DNA from: Limnoglobus roseus
GTDB lineage: Bacteria; Planctomycetota; Planctomycetia; Gemmatales; Gemmataceae
NCBI RefSeq assembly: GCF_008254045.1
Contig: NZ_CP042425.1
Span: forward strand, 5,890,001-5,954,000
Reading direction: 5' to 3'
DNA length: 64,000 bases
Below the pieces are notes generated by a model. That model did no database searches and was not told where the DNA came from. It worked only from the letters and a program-made list of their open reading frames with translations. The translations under genes were made by a program, and so were the position numbers. Shown here in pieces: positions 51,727 to 60,894 of this stretch; the first letter of the stretch is position 1; each line of letters starts with the position of its first letter.

Positions 51727-52914
51727 ATGAGTTTGCCAATCGAAATCGCGTTCGGGACCGAAACCTGGCATTTAGAACTGCCGGCCGAGAAGCGGGTGAC
51801 CGCGCATCGGGCCGGTTGTGTCGCATCGACTGCGTCGGCCGCGGAACAGGTGCGGGCCGCGCTGGAGAAGCCGTTCGACTTCGAACCCCTCCGCCGGGCA
51901 CTGACGCCGGACGACCACGTCGTCGTCGTCGTGGACGAATCGTTGCCAGCCCTCGCTGAGATCGTCACAGCCGTGCTTCAACACCTTGGCACCGCGGGTG
52001 TCACGCCCGAAGCCGTCACGCTGCTGACGCCGCCGAAATCGGTCGGCGGGAACTGGCTCGACGACCTCCCGGACGAGTTCGCGGACGTGCGAACCGAGGT
52101 CCACGACCCGGCCGACCGGAAGAAACTCGCGTACCTCGCCACCAGCAAGGGCGGCCGGCGGCTCTACCTCAACCGCACGCTCGTGGAAGCGGAATTTACC
52201 GTGGTCGTGTCGGGCCGCAGGTACGATCCGCACCACGGGTACGCCGGCGGCGAATCGCTGTTGTTCCCGACCCTGAGCGATGACGAGACGCGGACCGCGT
52301 TCCAGGGGGACGCGGCGAAGGAGAGTCGTGGCGAACCGGCCGAGGCGGCGTACCTGCTCGGCACGCCGTTCTTCGTGCAAATCATCGAGGACGGTGATCG
52401 CGTACTGGACGTGGTCGCGGGACTGCCGACCAGCACGGCCGAGGGCATTCGGCGGCAGGACGAATTCTGGGGCGTGCGGATCGACGAGAAGCCGGACACG
52501 GTCATTACGTTCGTGGACGGCCGGGCGACGTTCGCCGAGATGGCACTGGCGGTCCACCACGCCTCGCGGGCCGTGGCCCGCGGCGGGAAAGTTGCCGTCC
52601 TCGCGCCGCCCGTGGACTTGGTGGGCGAGGGCCTCACGCTCCTCCGGCACTGTGTGGACCCGCGTGAAGCCCTCAAGTTCGTCTCGCAGGCCAAGCCGGC
52701 CGACGCGACCGCCTGTCGCCAGTGGGCGACGGCCGCATCGCGGGCCAAACTCTACGTGGCGAATGTCGCCGACGACACGGCCGAAGAACTCTTCAGCACC
52801 CGCGTCGGCAACGAGCGGGAACTGCAACGGTTGGTCGAAACGTCCGAGCGGGTGTTGATCCTTCCGAACGGGCACCGGTCCCGCGTCGAACTCTCTTCCG
52901 AGTCACCCGAATGA
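51727..52914 (+). CDS. LarA-like (DUF2088) protein
   Basis: A 395-residue protein of the lactate racemase LarA/DUF2088 fold. The N-terminal domain has DDHVVVVVDESLPALAEIVT, and the middle has YDPHHGYAGGESLLFPTLSD, equivalent to the family's H-x-x-x-GYSGG region. True LarA uses a nickel-pincer cofactor made by LarBCE; these genes are not nearby, so another racemase or epimerase substrate is possible. The ATG at 51727 follows a GAGAGTGGGTGGG ribosome site. It is coupled to the YgfZ-like gene by an ATGA overlap. Confidence 0.8.
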   Translation: MSLPIEIAFGTETWHLELPAEKRVTAHRAGCVASTASAAEQVRAALEKPFDFEPLRRALTPDDHVVVVVDESLPALAEIVTAVLQHLGTAGVTPEAVTLLTPPKSVGGNWLDDLPDEFADVRTEVHDPADRKKLAYLATSKGGRRLYLNRTLVEAEFTVVVSGRRYDPHHGYAGGESLLFPTLSDDETRTAFQGDAAKESRGEPAEAAYLLGTPFFVQIIEDGDRVLDVVAGLPTSTAEGIRRQDEFWGVRIDEKPDTVITFVDGRATFAEMALAVHHASRAVARGGKVAVLAPPVDLVGEGLTLLRHCVDPREALKFVSQAKPADATACRQWATAASRAKLYVANVADDTAEELFSTRVGNERELQRLVETSERVLILPNGHRSRVELSSESPE

Positions 52915-53996
52915 CGACCCTTCAGGAATTGCACGCCGAGCGCGGGGCGAACTTCAGCGACTTCGCCGGCTCGCGCCTGCCCGCCGACTTTGGTGATCCG
53001 ACGGCAGAGTACCGGGCCGCCACCACGGCGGCCGCGCTCTTCGACACGTCGCACGCCGGCAAACTCGAAGTCAGCGGCCCGGACGCACCGAAGTTCCTGA
53101 CGAACCTCAGCACTAACGACCTGCGCGACCTCCCCCTTGGTGGCGGGTGCGAGACGTACTTCCTCGACCACAAGGCGAAGACGCTCTTCGCGGCCTGGGC
53201 CTACCACGTTCTGGTGGAAGGGGCGAAACACGCCATCTGGCTGGAGACGACCGCCGGCCGCGGGGCGAAGTTCTTCAAACACCTCGACCGCTACCTTATC
53301 TCTGAGGCCGTCGAGTTGGCCGATGTGACCGAGCAATTCGCGCAATTCCACCTCGCCGGCCCGAAGGCGAAGAACGTCCTCGACGCAGCCCTTGGCGAGG
53401 CGTTGCCCGACTTAGCCGAGTTCCAGCACCTGGAACGATCGTTCGGCCGCACCGGGAACTGCTCGATTCGCCGACACGACCGGCTCGGCCTTCCGGGGTG
53501 GGATCTTGTCTGCCGGTCGGTGCACGCCGGCGGCATTTGGCAGATGCTCACCGCCGCCGGCGCGACGGCCGCGGGTCTGAACACTTTCGAGACGTTGCGA
53601 ATCGAAGCTGCCACGCCGGTCTACGGCGTGGACATCGACGAGGGCCGGTTCGTCATGGAGATCGCCCGCGTCGAACGGGCGGTCAACTACGCGAAGGGCT
53701 GCTTCATCGGTCAGGAACCGATTATCATGGCTCGCGACCGGGCGGGCTTCGTCAACCGAGCGTTCTCGATGGTGAAGGTGCGGGGCGGCGAACCGTTGCC
53801 CGCGGGCACGAAACTTCTCCGCGACGGGCAGGAAGTCGGTGTCGTGACGTCGTCGGCCGTCTCGCCGCGTTTCGGCGGGCCGGTCGCGCTCGGCTATCTG
53901 CGTCGCGGTCATCAAGACGTTGGGCTACAACTCGAAGCGATGACGCCGGCGGGGCCGGTTCCGGTGGAAGTACTCGGCCTTCCCGCTAATCCGTGA
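52911..53996 (+). CDS. YgfZ/GcvT-like folate-binding protein
   Basis: A 361-residue protein of the aminomethyltransferase/YgfZ superfamily. The YgfZ signature is present as NYAKGCFIGQEPI; the N-terminal GcvT-like half contains DTSHAGKLEVSGPDAPKFLT. Full GcvT is excluded because this signature marks the folate-dependent Fe-S repair group. Its start overlaps the LarA-like stop. It is probably cytoplasmic and binds tetrahydrofolate; the relation to the coupled LarA-like gene is unexplained. Confidence 0.88.
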   Translation: MTTLQELHAERGANFSDFAGSRLPADFGDPTAEYRAATTAAALFDTSHAGKLEVSGPDAPKFLTNLSTNDLRDLPLGGGCETYFLDHKAKTLFAAWAYHVLVEGAKHAIWLETTAGRGAKFFKHLDRYLISEAVELADVTEQFAQFHLAGPKAKNVLDAALGEALPDLAEFQHLERSFGRTGNCSIRRHDRLGLPGWDLVCRSVHAGGIWQMLTAAGATAAGLNTFETLRIEAATPVYGVDIDEGRFVMEIARVERAVNYAKGCFIGQEPIIMARDRAGFVNRAFSMVKVRGGEPLPAGTKLLRDGQEVGVVTSSAVSPRFGGPVALGYLRRGHQDVGLQLEAMTPAGPVPVEVLGLPANP

Positions 53997-54058
53997 CCGA
54001 TCGGGGGCGTTTCGACTACACTGGGCATCACCGTGTCCCCGTGTCGAGGAACCCTCCC

Positions 54059-54853
54059 GTGAAGCTATTTTCGCGTTTGTTCATGTTGTCGATTCTCGTG
54101 CTGACCCCTGCGCTGACTGCCCGGGCCGACGACCCGGCAAAGAAGGAAGAGTGGAAGCAGCTCTTCAACGGCAAGAACCTCGACGGCTGGACGCCGAAGA
54201 TCAAGGGGTTCGAATACGGCGACAACTACAACGACACCTTCCGCGTCGTCGACGGCGTCATTCAGGCCAATTACGACAAGTACACGAAGTTCGACGAGAA
54301 CTACGGCCACCTCTTTTACAAGGACAAGTTCTCGAACTACCGCCTGCGGGTTGAGTACCGCTTCACCGGCCAGCAGGTCAAGGGCGGCCCCGGTTGGGCA
54401 CAGCGCAACAGCGGCGCGATGTTGCACTGCCAGGACCCGAAGACGATGGGCAAGGACCAACTCTTCCCCGTGTCGATCGAGGCACAGTTCCTCGGCGGCC
54501 TCGGCAAGGGCGAACGGCCGACGGGCAGCATGTGTTCGCCGGGCACCAACGTCGTCATGAACGGCAAGCTCATCACGACCCACTGCATCAACTCGAAGTC
54601 GAAGACCTACAACGGCGACCAGTGGGTGACGATTGAGATGGAGGTCCACGGCAGCGGCACAATCAAACACATCGTTGAGGGCCAGACGGTGATCGAGTAC
54701 GAGAAGCCGCAACTCGACCCGAAGGACATGGACGGCCGCAAGCTCATTAAGGACGAGAAGAACCTGCTGCTCTCCGAGGGGTACATCTCGCTCCAGGCTG
54801 AGAGCCACCCGGTCGAGTTCCGCAAGGTCGAGATACTGATCCTCGACAAGTAA
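54059..54853 (+). CDS. Exported DUF1080 (3-keto-disaccharide hydrolase-like) protein
   Basis: A 264-residue secreted protein with a signal peptide (FMLSILVLTPALTARADD). The DUF1080 domain is clear from LFNGKNLDGWTPKIKG, FSNYRLRVEYRFTG and NSGAMLHC, a concanavalin-like fold. Some members hydrolyse 3-keto-glycosides; the family is expanded in planctomycetes. I chose the GTG at 54059 because GAGGA lies eight bases upstream and it opens the signal peptide; the longer frame overlaps the previous stop. It is convergent with the Tat protein gene. Confidence 0.85.
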   Translation: MKLFSRLFMLSILVLTPALTARADDPAKKEEWKQLFNGKNLDGWTPKIKGFEYGDNYNDTFRVVDGVIQANYDKYTKFDENYGHLFYKDKFSNYRLRVEYRFTGQQVKGGPGWAQRNSGAMLHCQDPKTMGKDQLFPVSIEAQFLGGLGKGERPTGSMCSPGTNVVMNGKLITTHCINSKSKTYNGDQWVTIEMEVHGSGTIKHIVEGQTVIEYEKPQLDPKDMDGRKLIKDEKNLLLSEGYISLQAESHPVEFRKVEILILDK

Positions 54854-54856
54854 CAG

Positions 54857-56098
54857 TCAGTCGTCGCTGAACGGCCCGCGGAAGAAGTACGATTCGTTCG
54901 CGGGCTGGTAGACGATTTTCAAGGCTTCCCCGGTCATCGGCTTACTGCCGTCGGCCAGCGAGCGGTGGGCGAAATCCAGCATCGTGCTCGTCAGTAGCGT
55001 TCGCTCGACGGGGTAGGGCGACTTGCCGGTGGTGAAGAACTGCTCGATGTAGTATGTCAGCGGGTCGAAGAACCGCGCCCCCGGTGGCAGTGGCAGATAG
55101 AAGCCGGTGGCCTGTGGCTTCGGGTCGCCGGCGAACTTCACGCCGATGGTGAAGTCGGCCACGTAGCCCGGCAGGTGCAACAGCGTCGCACGGGTGCCGT
55201 CGATGTACTCCACACGGAAGGCGCTCGGCTTCTCGACGTGGTCGCGCGGCGAACCGTAGTCGCGGCTGCCGCTCCGCCGCAGGGCGGCCTCGGCCACGTC
55301 CTTATCCCAGTCGCCTCGGTCCCACGCCTTCCAGACGGCGTCGCCCTGAATCGTGGCGATGCTCTTCACGCCCGTCTCGCCGCCGGCCCGCCGTTCGAGG
55401 ACGTTTTGCAACACCTCCAGCGCGTGGAAGCCGTAGACTTCCAGGTCCGACGCGAAGCAGACGACGGCCTCTTGAACCTTCGCCCCGAAGGGCGGCTCCC
55501 ACTCCGGCTGCCGCCACGTTACCGGCAGCGACGACCCGGCCATCAGGCCGAAGCCCATCGCCTTCGCGGTGTCGTACATCTTACGGGCCTTCACGTGGTC
55601 GTAGGACAGGTGCTTGTCCACGAAGACCGGCACGCTGCGGCCGCTGGTTTTGAAGACCTCGACGATCTGTTCGAAGAACTCGTACCGCGGGTAGAGGATC
55701 TGGCCGAGCTTGTTCCGCGGGTAGTCGCCGTGCTCGCAGATGAGCATCACACCTTCCACGTCGAGCTTGCCCTTGCCGCCGAGGGCGGCCGTGATGGTGT
55801 CGGCGATCTCGAAGTTCTTCTTCTTGGCGAGGTCGCGGGACAGGTCTTTCCGCGCGCCGTCGGCGTGGTACTGGTCGTTGAACATCCGCACGAGTTGGAA
55901 CGGCGGCTGGTGGTGTTGGCCCTTGAGCGTGTAGCCGGAGAGGAACCGCCCGGCGATGTGGTAGGCGTGCGAGAGCTTGTGGTAGACGCTGTTGACGGAC
56001 GCGATTCGCTTCGGCTTGGCGTCGGCGGCCGCGAGCCGAGGGACGAAGGTAGCCGCCGCGGTCCACGCGGCCGTGCGGAGGGCGTCGCGTCGGTTCAT
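54857..56098 (-). CDS. Tat-exported planctomycete protein of unknown function
   Basis: A 413-residue protein with a twin-arginine signal (MNRRDALRTAAWTAAATFVP). The mature part holds ASVNSVYHKLSHAYHIAGRF, GVMLICEHGDYPRNKLGQ, VPVFVDKHLSYDHVKARKMY and AGSSLPVTWRQPEWEPPFGA, and looks like a Rossmann-type or oxidoreductase-like fold. Similar exported proteins are found widely in planctomycetes but I do not know a function. GGAG precedes the ATG at 56098. It is downstream of a cytochrome gene on the same strand, separated by a terminator. Confidence 0.75.
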   Translation of the reverse strand: MNRRDALRTAAWTAAATFVPRLAAADAKPKRIASVNSVYHKLSHAYHIAGRFLSGYTLKGQHHQPPFQLVRMFNDQYHADGARKDLSRDLAKKKNFEIADTITAALGGKGKLDVEGVMLICEHGDYPRNKLGQILYPRYEFFEQIVEVFKTSGRSVPVFVDKHLSYDHVKARKMYDTAKAMGFGLMAGSSLPVTWRQPEWEPPFGAKVQEAVVCFASDLEVYGFHALEVLQNVLERRAGGETGVKSIATIQGDAVWKAWDRGDWDKDVAEAALRRSGSRDYGSPRDHVEKPSAFRVEYIDGTRATLLHLPGYVADFTIGVKFAGDPKPQATGFYLPLPPGARFFDPLTYYIEQFFTTGKSPYPVERTLLTSTMLDFAHRSLADGSKPMTGEALKIVYQPANESYFFRGPFSDD

Positions 56099-56109
56099 AT
56101 CGCGTCTCC

Positions 56110-56145
56110 AAAAACGAGAACGGCCGATCCACAGGATCGGCCGTT
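56110..56145 (-). terminator. Intrinsic terminator of the cytochrome gene
   Basis: On the minus strand AACGGCCGATCC and GGATCGGCCGTT form a perfect 12-bp stem with a three-base loop (56119-56145), followed four bases later by five T residues. Confidence 0.8.
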
Positions 56146-56162
56146 GGTTGTCGGTGGGTACG

Positions 56163-56573
56163 TTACTTGTGGGCGTCGTGGCAACCCTTGCAGGTCGCGC
56201 CGAACTTCTTGACGCCGGCCTGGACGGCGGCGTTATCCTTCTTGTCGGCCCCGTCGGCGATCTCGGTCACGATCTCCGAGAACCCCTTGGTGTGCTTCTC
56301 CCACGACTCCTTGTCACCCTTCTTGGCCACGTTCTTGGAGAGAGCTTCGCTGTAGGTCTTGAGTTCTTTGCCGTCCTTTTGGGCCTCGTCCCAATTGCCG
56401 TCTTTGGCGGCCGTCGAGGTCTTGGCGACTAGCCCGTTCTTGCCCGGAACCTTCTTCATGATCTCCTTGGTCGTCGGCGTCTTCTTGTCCTTGTCGTCCG
56501 CCGCGTACGTGCTGAAGGTCATTGCGAAGGCCGTGATGCTCAGGCAGGCCACCAACCGTCGAACGCTCGTCAT
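56163..56573 (-). CDS. Type II (c'-like) cytochrome c
   Basis: A 136-residue exported protein with a signal peptide ending near TYAADD. Its heme motif CKGCHDAHK sits near the C-terminus, as in cytochrome c' and c556, rather than near the N-terminus. The body is helical and Lys-rich (EAQKDGKELKTYSEALSKNV). The ATG at 56573 begins the signal peptide; the open frame runs further upstream without support. It may carry electrons in the periplasm. The TPR gene at 56810 is divergent from it. Confidence 0.85.
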   Translation of the reverse strand: MTSVRRLVACLSITAFAMTFSTYAADDKDKKTPTTKEIMKKVPGKNGLVAKTSTAAKDGNWDEAQKDGKELKTYSEALSKNVAKKGDKESWEKHTKGFSEIVTEIADGADKKDNAAVQAGVKKFGATCKGCHDAHK

Positions 56574-56809
56574 TCCGAATCCTCGAAACAGGTATCTAGT
56601 CCGTGCGAACGGTGCGACCACCGCACGTTCAGCAAGGAAAACTATATTCCCTCCTGAAACCGCGGGGAAACGAAATTTGGCTCGTTTTAATCTGCCGGCC
56701 CGCCCCGCCCCGGCCGAATCGACCCGCCGCACGGTCGCCGCACCTTTCTCGGTCCGTGCCGCTTCCCTATCCTCAACTGCAATCCCTCCAAGACTTGGTA
56801 CCGTTGGCC

Positions 56810-59293
56810 ATGCCGCCGATCCTCCGTGAATACCTGCTCAAAGGCGTCTTCCTCGCCCTGTGGGCTTACCTCGCTCTCGTACTCCCTCCGAGTAACCCCG
56901 ACTGGTCGCGGTTCGGCGTCGTCCTCGCCTTCGCCGGCGGCGGGCTGGCGCTCGGCCTGATCGCAGGGGCGGCGGTCCAAGTTCGCCGCGGCCTGAGGCC
57001 GTCGGCCAATCCGGCGGCCTTCCCGCTTGTGGTACTCCTCGAAAGCCCGTACTGGATTTACGCCGGCCTCATCCTCGGCCTGGCGGTCGGGCTAGTCAGC
57101 ATGGTCGAGGTCCGTTCCGAAGAACCGATCACCGGCTGGCTGGCGTACTTCGTCGTTGGCGGGGCGATCCTCGGTTACGGCTTCTTCCAACTCCGTCAGG
57201 TCAAGGAATGGTTGTGGCGGTTCCTGTTCGGGGCGGTCATCGGGGCGATTCTCGTCTACCTCGCCATCGACTACCTTGAGCCGCTTCTGGGCGGCCTCAC
57301 CGGCAACGTGGCGAAGAGGAATTTCTCGATCGTCCTGCTCGCCGGGCTGCCGTTCTTCTACCTGCTGACGTTCTGCGGCGAGGCGGAGGAGTCGGAGGTC
57401 GAGATCGCGGCCATCTGTGCCGCCCTCGGCATTGGCCTCTACCTGTTCGGCCTGGAGTCGGGCCTGGAACAACTCGCTGGCAAGCTGATCCTGCTCGCGC
57501 CGCTCATCGTTTATTTCGTGTACGCCACGCGCATCCTGCCGGGGTTGCGAATCTTCAAACATACCCTCCGCGGCTACTCGGCCATCCAGATCGGCGACCA
57601 CCTGAGCGCCCTGCTGTGGTTCAAGCAAGCCCTCCGGCTCGACTCGCGGAACGACCTGGCCCGACAGGGCATGTTGACGTTGCACCACCAGGTCGATGTC
57701 ACGAAACTGCCGCCCGATTCGGAAATTCTCAAGCACCTCGATTACGGCTTCTGCCTCGATCAAGCGACCGCCTACCTGATCGGTGGGCGTGCGCCGTCGC
57801 CGGTGGAACGCGCGAAAGCCGACCGATTGCTAGCGCTCGTCGAACAGCAGTCGCCCCGGTTGGCCGCACGGGTCGATTACCTGCGGATTGTGTCGTTGGC
57901 CCACGCGAAACAGTTCGATGAAGCGGCCGGCCTGTTGGGTCGCCTCCTCAGCCCGGAAACGCCTTACGAAGCAGCGGTCCGCCAGGGCGTTCTGTTCCCG
58001 GCGTGGGATCTGGCGCTGCGGCTGCACCCGGAACTGGTGAAACGGCTGGGGGGGGAGGAATTGGCGAAGCCCGGCCGGCGGATGGAGGCGATTGCCGCGA
58101 CGGAACGCCAACTGGCCGCCGAGCCGAACGACGCGACCGCGGCCGAGATGAAGGCGATCCTCTACGCCTCACTCACCGAGGCCGAGTTTGTTGCCGACGC
58201 CGCCTCGGGCTTGCCGACCGAGTTCAACTACGACTACGCCGAACAACTCGGCCTCGCGCTTGTCGATCAGGCGGACGCGGTTCAGCAAGACCGCGGCTCG
58301 GCGTTCCTGCGAATTGCCGGCCGGGGGCTGCCTCAACGCGGGCCGACCATCTTCAAGAAACTCGCCGACATCGCGACTGCCGCCGGTCGAACCGACGAAG
58401 CCCGCGGCTACCTCGAACAAGTCAAGCGCAGCGGCGTCCTCGCAGGGCCGAAGGCGCTGACCGAGGATCAGCGGGCGATTTACTTCACCACACTTCGACA
58501 ACTGTCGGCCGACGCCGAGGCCCGCGGGGACTACGAGAACGCCATCGGCGACCTGCGACTCTACCAGGAAAGTGGCAAGAATGCCCTCGAAGGTTACCGC
58601 AAGCTCGCCGACCTGTACGAGAAGAACAAGGATGCTCCGAACGCGATCCTCAACGCTCTGCTCATGACCGAGACGGGGCTGATCTATAACGCGACTGACC
58701 GCGACTTCCTGGCCCGGAAGGACAAGTATTACTTCAACGTCGGTGTTGAGAACCTCCGCGAGATGAAGGACAAAGTCGAGCGGTTCTTCGACGTAGATTA
58801 CTGTTCGCGGAAGGCGAAACTCATCCTCGACCAGCGGGACGTGGACGCTGATTCTCTGGATTGGGCGTTGCACCTCGTCCGGTTGGCGAAGGTGATGAAG
58901 CCTCAGGACACGGCCGTGCGGCTGGCCGAAGCCCGGTGCCTGCTACGGCAGGGCGACCGCGATGCCGCGCTGTTCGAATTGGAAAACATTCGCGAGCAGA
59001 AGGTTAGCGGGGCGACCGACGAGGATGCCTGGTACGACGCGACCCGCACCCTCGGCAACCTGTACCTGAACGAACTCAACCGGCCGGACCTTGCGGTCCA
59101 TTGTTTCCTCGACTACCGCGACTACTCCAAGAGCGGGGCCGACACACTCTTCAACATCGCCCGCTGTTACGAGGGCATGAACGAGACTCGCAACGCGATC
59201 AAATTCTACGAGGCCGTGACGGCCTACGAAGAACACCCGAAGTACTGGGACGCGAAGCAGGCGATGGACCGATTGAAGGATCAGCCGACTTGA
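56810..59293 (+). CDS. Large TPR protein with N-terminal membrane domain
   Basis: An 827-residue protein. Residues about 1-250 contain seven or eight transmembrane helices (for example FLALWAYLALVLPPSNPDWS and LAGLPFFYLLTFCGEAEESE). The remainder is TPR-like helical repeats in the soluble phase (ARQGMLTLHHQVDVTKLPPD, GYRKLADLYEKNKDAPNAIL, ADTLFNIARCYEGMNETRNA). It probably is a scaffold for an envelope complex. The start at ATG 56810 is inferred from the first membrane helix; the ribosome site is weak. It is convergent with the next gene, 12 bases apart. Confidence 0.75.
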   Translation: MPPILREYLLKGVFLALWAYLALVLPPSNPDWSRFGVVLAFAGGGLALGLIAGAAVQVRRGLRPSANPAAFPLVVLLESPYWIYAGLILGLAVGLVSMVEVRSEEPITGWLAYFVVGGAILGYGFFQLRQVKEWLWRFLFGAVIGAILVYLAIDYLEPLLGGLTGNVAKRNFSIVLLAGLPFFYLLTFCGEAEESEVEIAAICAALGIGLYLFGLESGLEQLAGKLILLAPLIVYFVYATRILPGLRIFKHTLRGYSAIQIGDHLSALLWFKQALRLDSRNDLARQGMLTLHHQVDVTKLPPDSEILKHLDYGFCLDQATAYLIGGRAPSPVERAKADRLLALVEQQSPRLAARVDYLRIVSLAHAKQFDEAAGLLGRLLSPETPYEAAVRQGVLFPAWDLALRLHPELVKRLGGEELAKPGRRMEAIAATERQLAAEPNDATAAEMKAILYASLTEAEFVADAASGLPTEFNYDYAEQLGLALVDQADAVQQDRGSAFLRIAGRGLPQRGPTIFKKLADIATAAGRTDEARGYLEQVKRSGVLAGPKALTEDQRAIYFTTLRQLSADAEARGDYENAIGDLRLYQESGKNALEGYRKLADLYEKNKDAPNAILNALLMTETGLIYNATDRDFLARKDKYYFNVGVENLREMKDKVERFFDVDYCSRKAKLILDQRDVDADSLDWALHLVRLAKVMKPQDTAVRLAEARCLLRQGDRDAALFELENIREQKVSGATDEDAWYDATRTLGNLYLNELNRPDLAVHCFLDYRDYSKSGADTLFNIARCYEGMNETRNAIKFYEAVTAYEEHPKYWDAKQAMDRLKDQPT

Positions 59294-59305
59294 CGCCGGG
59301 CCGGC

Positions 59306-59650
59306 TCAGAATCGCGGCAAGTCGAAGAACACCGTGAACAGGACGGTTAGCACGCTTACTTTTACCGTGAACATGCACAGAGCCACGATGCCGAGCAACC
59401 GGCCGACGCGGGCGTTCGACTCGCCGGTCGGGTCCATGCGGCCTTCCTCGATAGCCTTCAGGCAGTCCGCCCCCACTAGCCACGCAACTAAGCCCAACGG
59501 GCCGAACAGCAGGGAGACGATGCCGAGGGCGAGGGCGACCTTCGTGCGGTCGGGGCGGTCGAACTCGTTGCCGTCCGGCTCGCTCGGCCGCGGGACGCCT
59601 TGCCATCGCTGAACGACCGGCCACTCCTCAACCCAGGGTCGTCGTCGCAT
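59306..59650 (-). CDS. Small DUF4190-like membrane protein
   Basis: A 114-residue protein with two hydrophobic segments: KVALALGIVSLLFGPLGLVA and LLGIVALCMFTVKVSVLTVL. The spacing and the ALGIVSLLF start of the first helix resemble DUF4190 membrane proteins. A good GGAGG site precedes the ATG at 59650. It lies downstream of the AI-2E transporter gene on the same strand, 14 bases away. Function unknown. Confidence 0.65.
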   Translation of the reverse strand: MRRRPWVEEWPVVQRWQGVPRPSEPDGNEFDRPDRTKVALALGIVSLLFGPLGLVAWLVGADCLKAIEEGRMDPTGESNARVGRLLGIVALCMFTVKVSVLTVLFTVFFDLPRF

Positions 59651-59664
59651 TGTGCCTCCGTGCG

Positions 59665-60894
59665 TTAGACGTTCGGGTTGACGGGGGTGGTGGCCGATTT
59701 CTCGGCCGGGCTCTCCATTACTATCGTGGCATCTCCGTCGAACGCTTTCAAGGGATTCGGCACAGTTTCGCTCGCCGGCACCGTCGCCGAGGCGGGGTAG
59801 CCGGAGGACGCTTCCTCCGAACTGAGCAGGTCGCCGTAAGGCTGCCACCCTTCGACGTGCAGCAACACGGCCTTCAGAATTGCCATCAGCGGCATGGCCA
59901 GGAACAGGCCGGCGATGCCCCAGACGAGGTTCCAGTAGAGGCACGCGATCATCACCGTCGTCGCGTTCAGGTCCATACTCCGGCCCATCACCCACGGCAC
60001 GATGATGTACCCCTCGAATGTCACCACGCAGGCGTACACGATCATGATGAAGAGGGCGACCACCGGCTGCCCGAGGATCAGGGCTTCCAGGATCGGCAGC
60101 GTGCCCGCGGCCACGGTGCCGATGTACGGGACGTAGGTAAAGACGAATGTCACCACGCCCCAAAGGGCGTACTGTTCCAGGCCGAGCGAGCGGTAAAAAA
60201 CGGCGAGTGCCAAGGACAGTCCCAGGTTCACGGCCGTCCGCCAATACAGGTACGTTCGAATTGACTCGGCGATGGCGGCCAGGGCCTTCGTCACGCGAAC
60301 CTGGGTGTCGCCGCCGGTACCGAAAATGGCCCGCACTTTCTTCGCGAGGATCTCGGCCTCCATCAGCAGGAAGAGCACGATGAACAGGATGAGCAGCAGT
60401 TCGGTCATTTGCCGGAGGCCGACAGCCGCGATCTCCTTGATGGTGTCGCCCACGTTCTTCGGCGTGAACAGTTCCTTGATGCTCTTGTAGATGTTCGAGT
60501 CGTCGGCCTTTGGCGGCATGACGGTCGCCATGTTGCCGGGCAGGAACGAGTTCAGGTTCTGGGCCAAATCTTCATACCGCTGCTTCCACCCGCTCGGTCC
60601 GTCCTCAGTCGTCGGCAGACTGTTGACGAATTTCGGGATGGAAATGGCCGCGACGCTGAACACGACGCCGGCCATGAGGATGAGGATGAAGATCGATGTG
60701 AAGCAGGACACGAACCACGGCAGCCGGATCTTCGTGTGCAGCCAGCACGCCAGCGGGTAGAGCAGGGCGGCGAGCAACGCCGAGAGGGTCAGCGGGATGA
60801 AGATCGACGAGCCGAAGTAGAGCGCGACCGATACTCCCAGGAGGCCGAGGGCGTTCAGGCCGTATCGCGTGAAGGCGGTGAGATTCAGGTTCAT
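59665..60894 (-). CDS. AI-2E family transporter
   Basis: A 409-residue membrane protein of the AI-2E/UPF0118 group. About eight hydrophobic segments are seen, including LGVSVALYFGSSIFIPLTLS and QMTELLLILFIVLFLLMEAE, with the conserved VTFVFTYVPYIGTVAAGTLP and PWVMGRSMDLNATTVMIACL. Members export autoinducer-2 or act as Na+/H+ antiporters; the substrate here is unknown. The start overlaps the folD stop (ATGA), so it is expressed with folD. Confidence 0.9.
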   Translation of the reverse strand: MNLNLTAFTRYGLNALGLLGVSVALYFGSSIFIPLTLSALLAALLYPLACWLHTKIRLPWFVSCFTSIFILILMAGVVFSVAAISIPKFVNSLPTTEDGPSGWKQRYEDLAQNLNSFLPGNMATVMPPKADDSNIYKSIKELFTPKNVGDTIKEIAAVGLRQMTELLLILFIVLFLLMEAEILAKKVRAIFGTGGDTQVRVTKALAAIAESIRTYLYWRTAVNLGLSLALAVFYRSLGLEQYALWGVVTFVFTYVPYIGTVAAGTLPILEALILGQPVVALFIMIVYACVVTFEGYIIVPWVMGRSMDLNATTVMIACLYWNLVWGIAGLFLAMPLMAILKAVLLHVEGWQPYGDLLSSEEASSGYPASATVPASETVPNPLKAFDGDATIVMESPAEKSATTPVNPNV

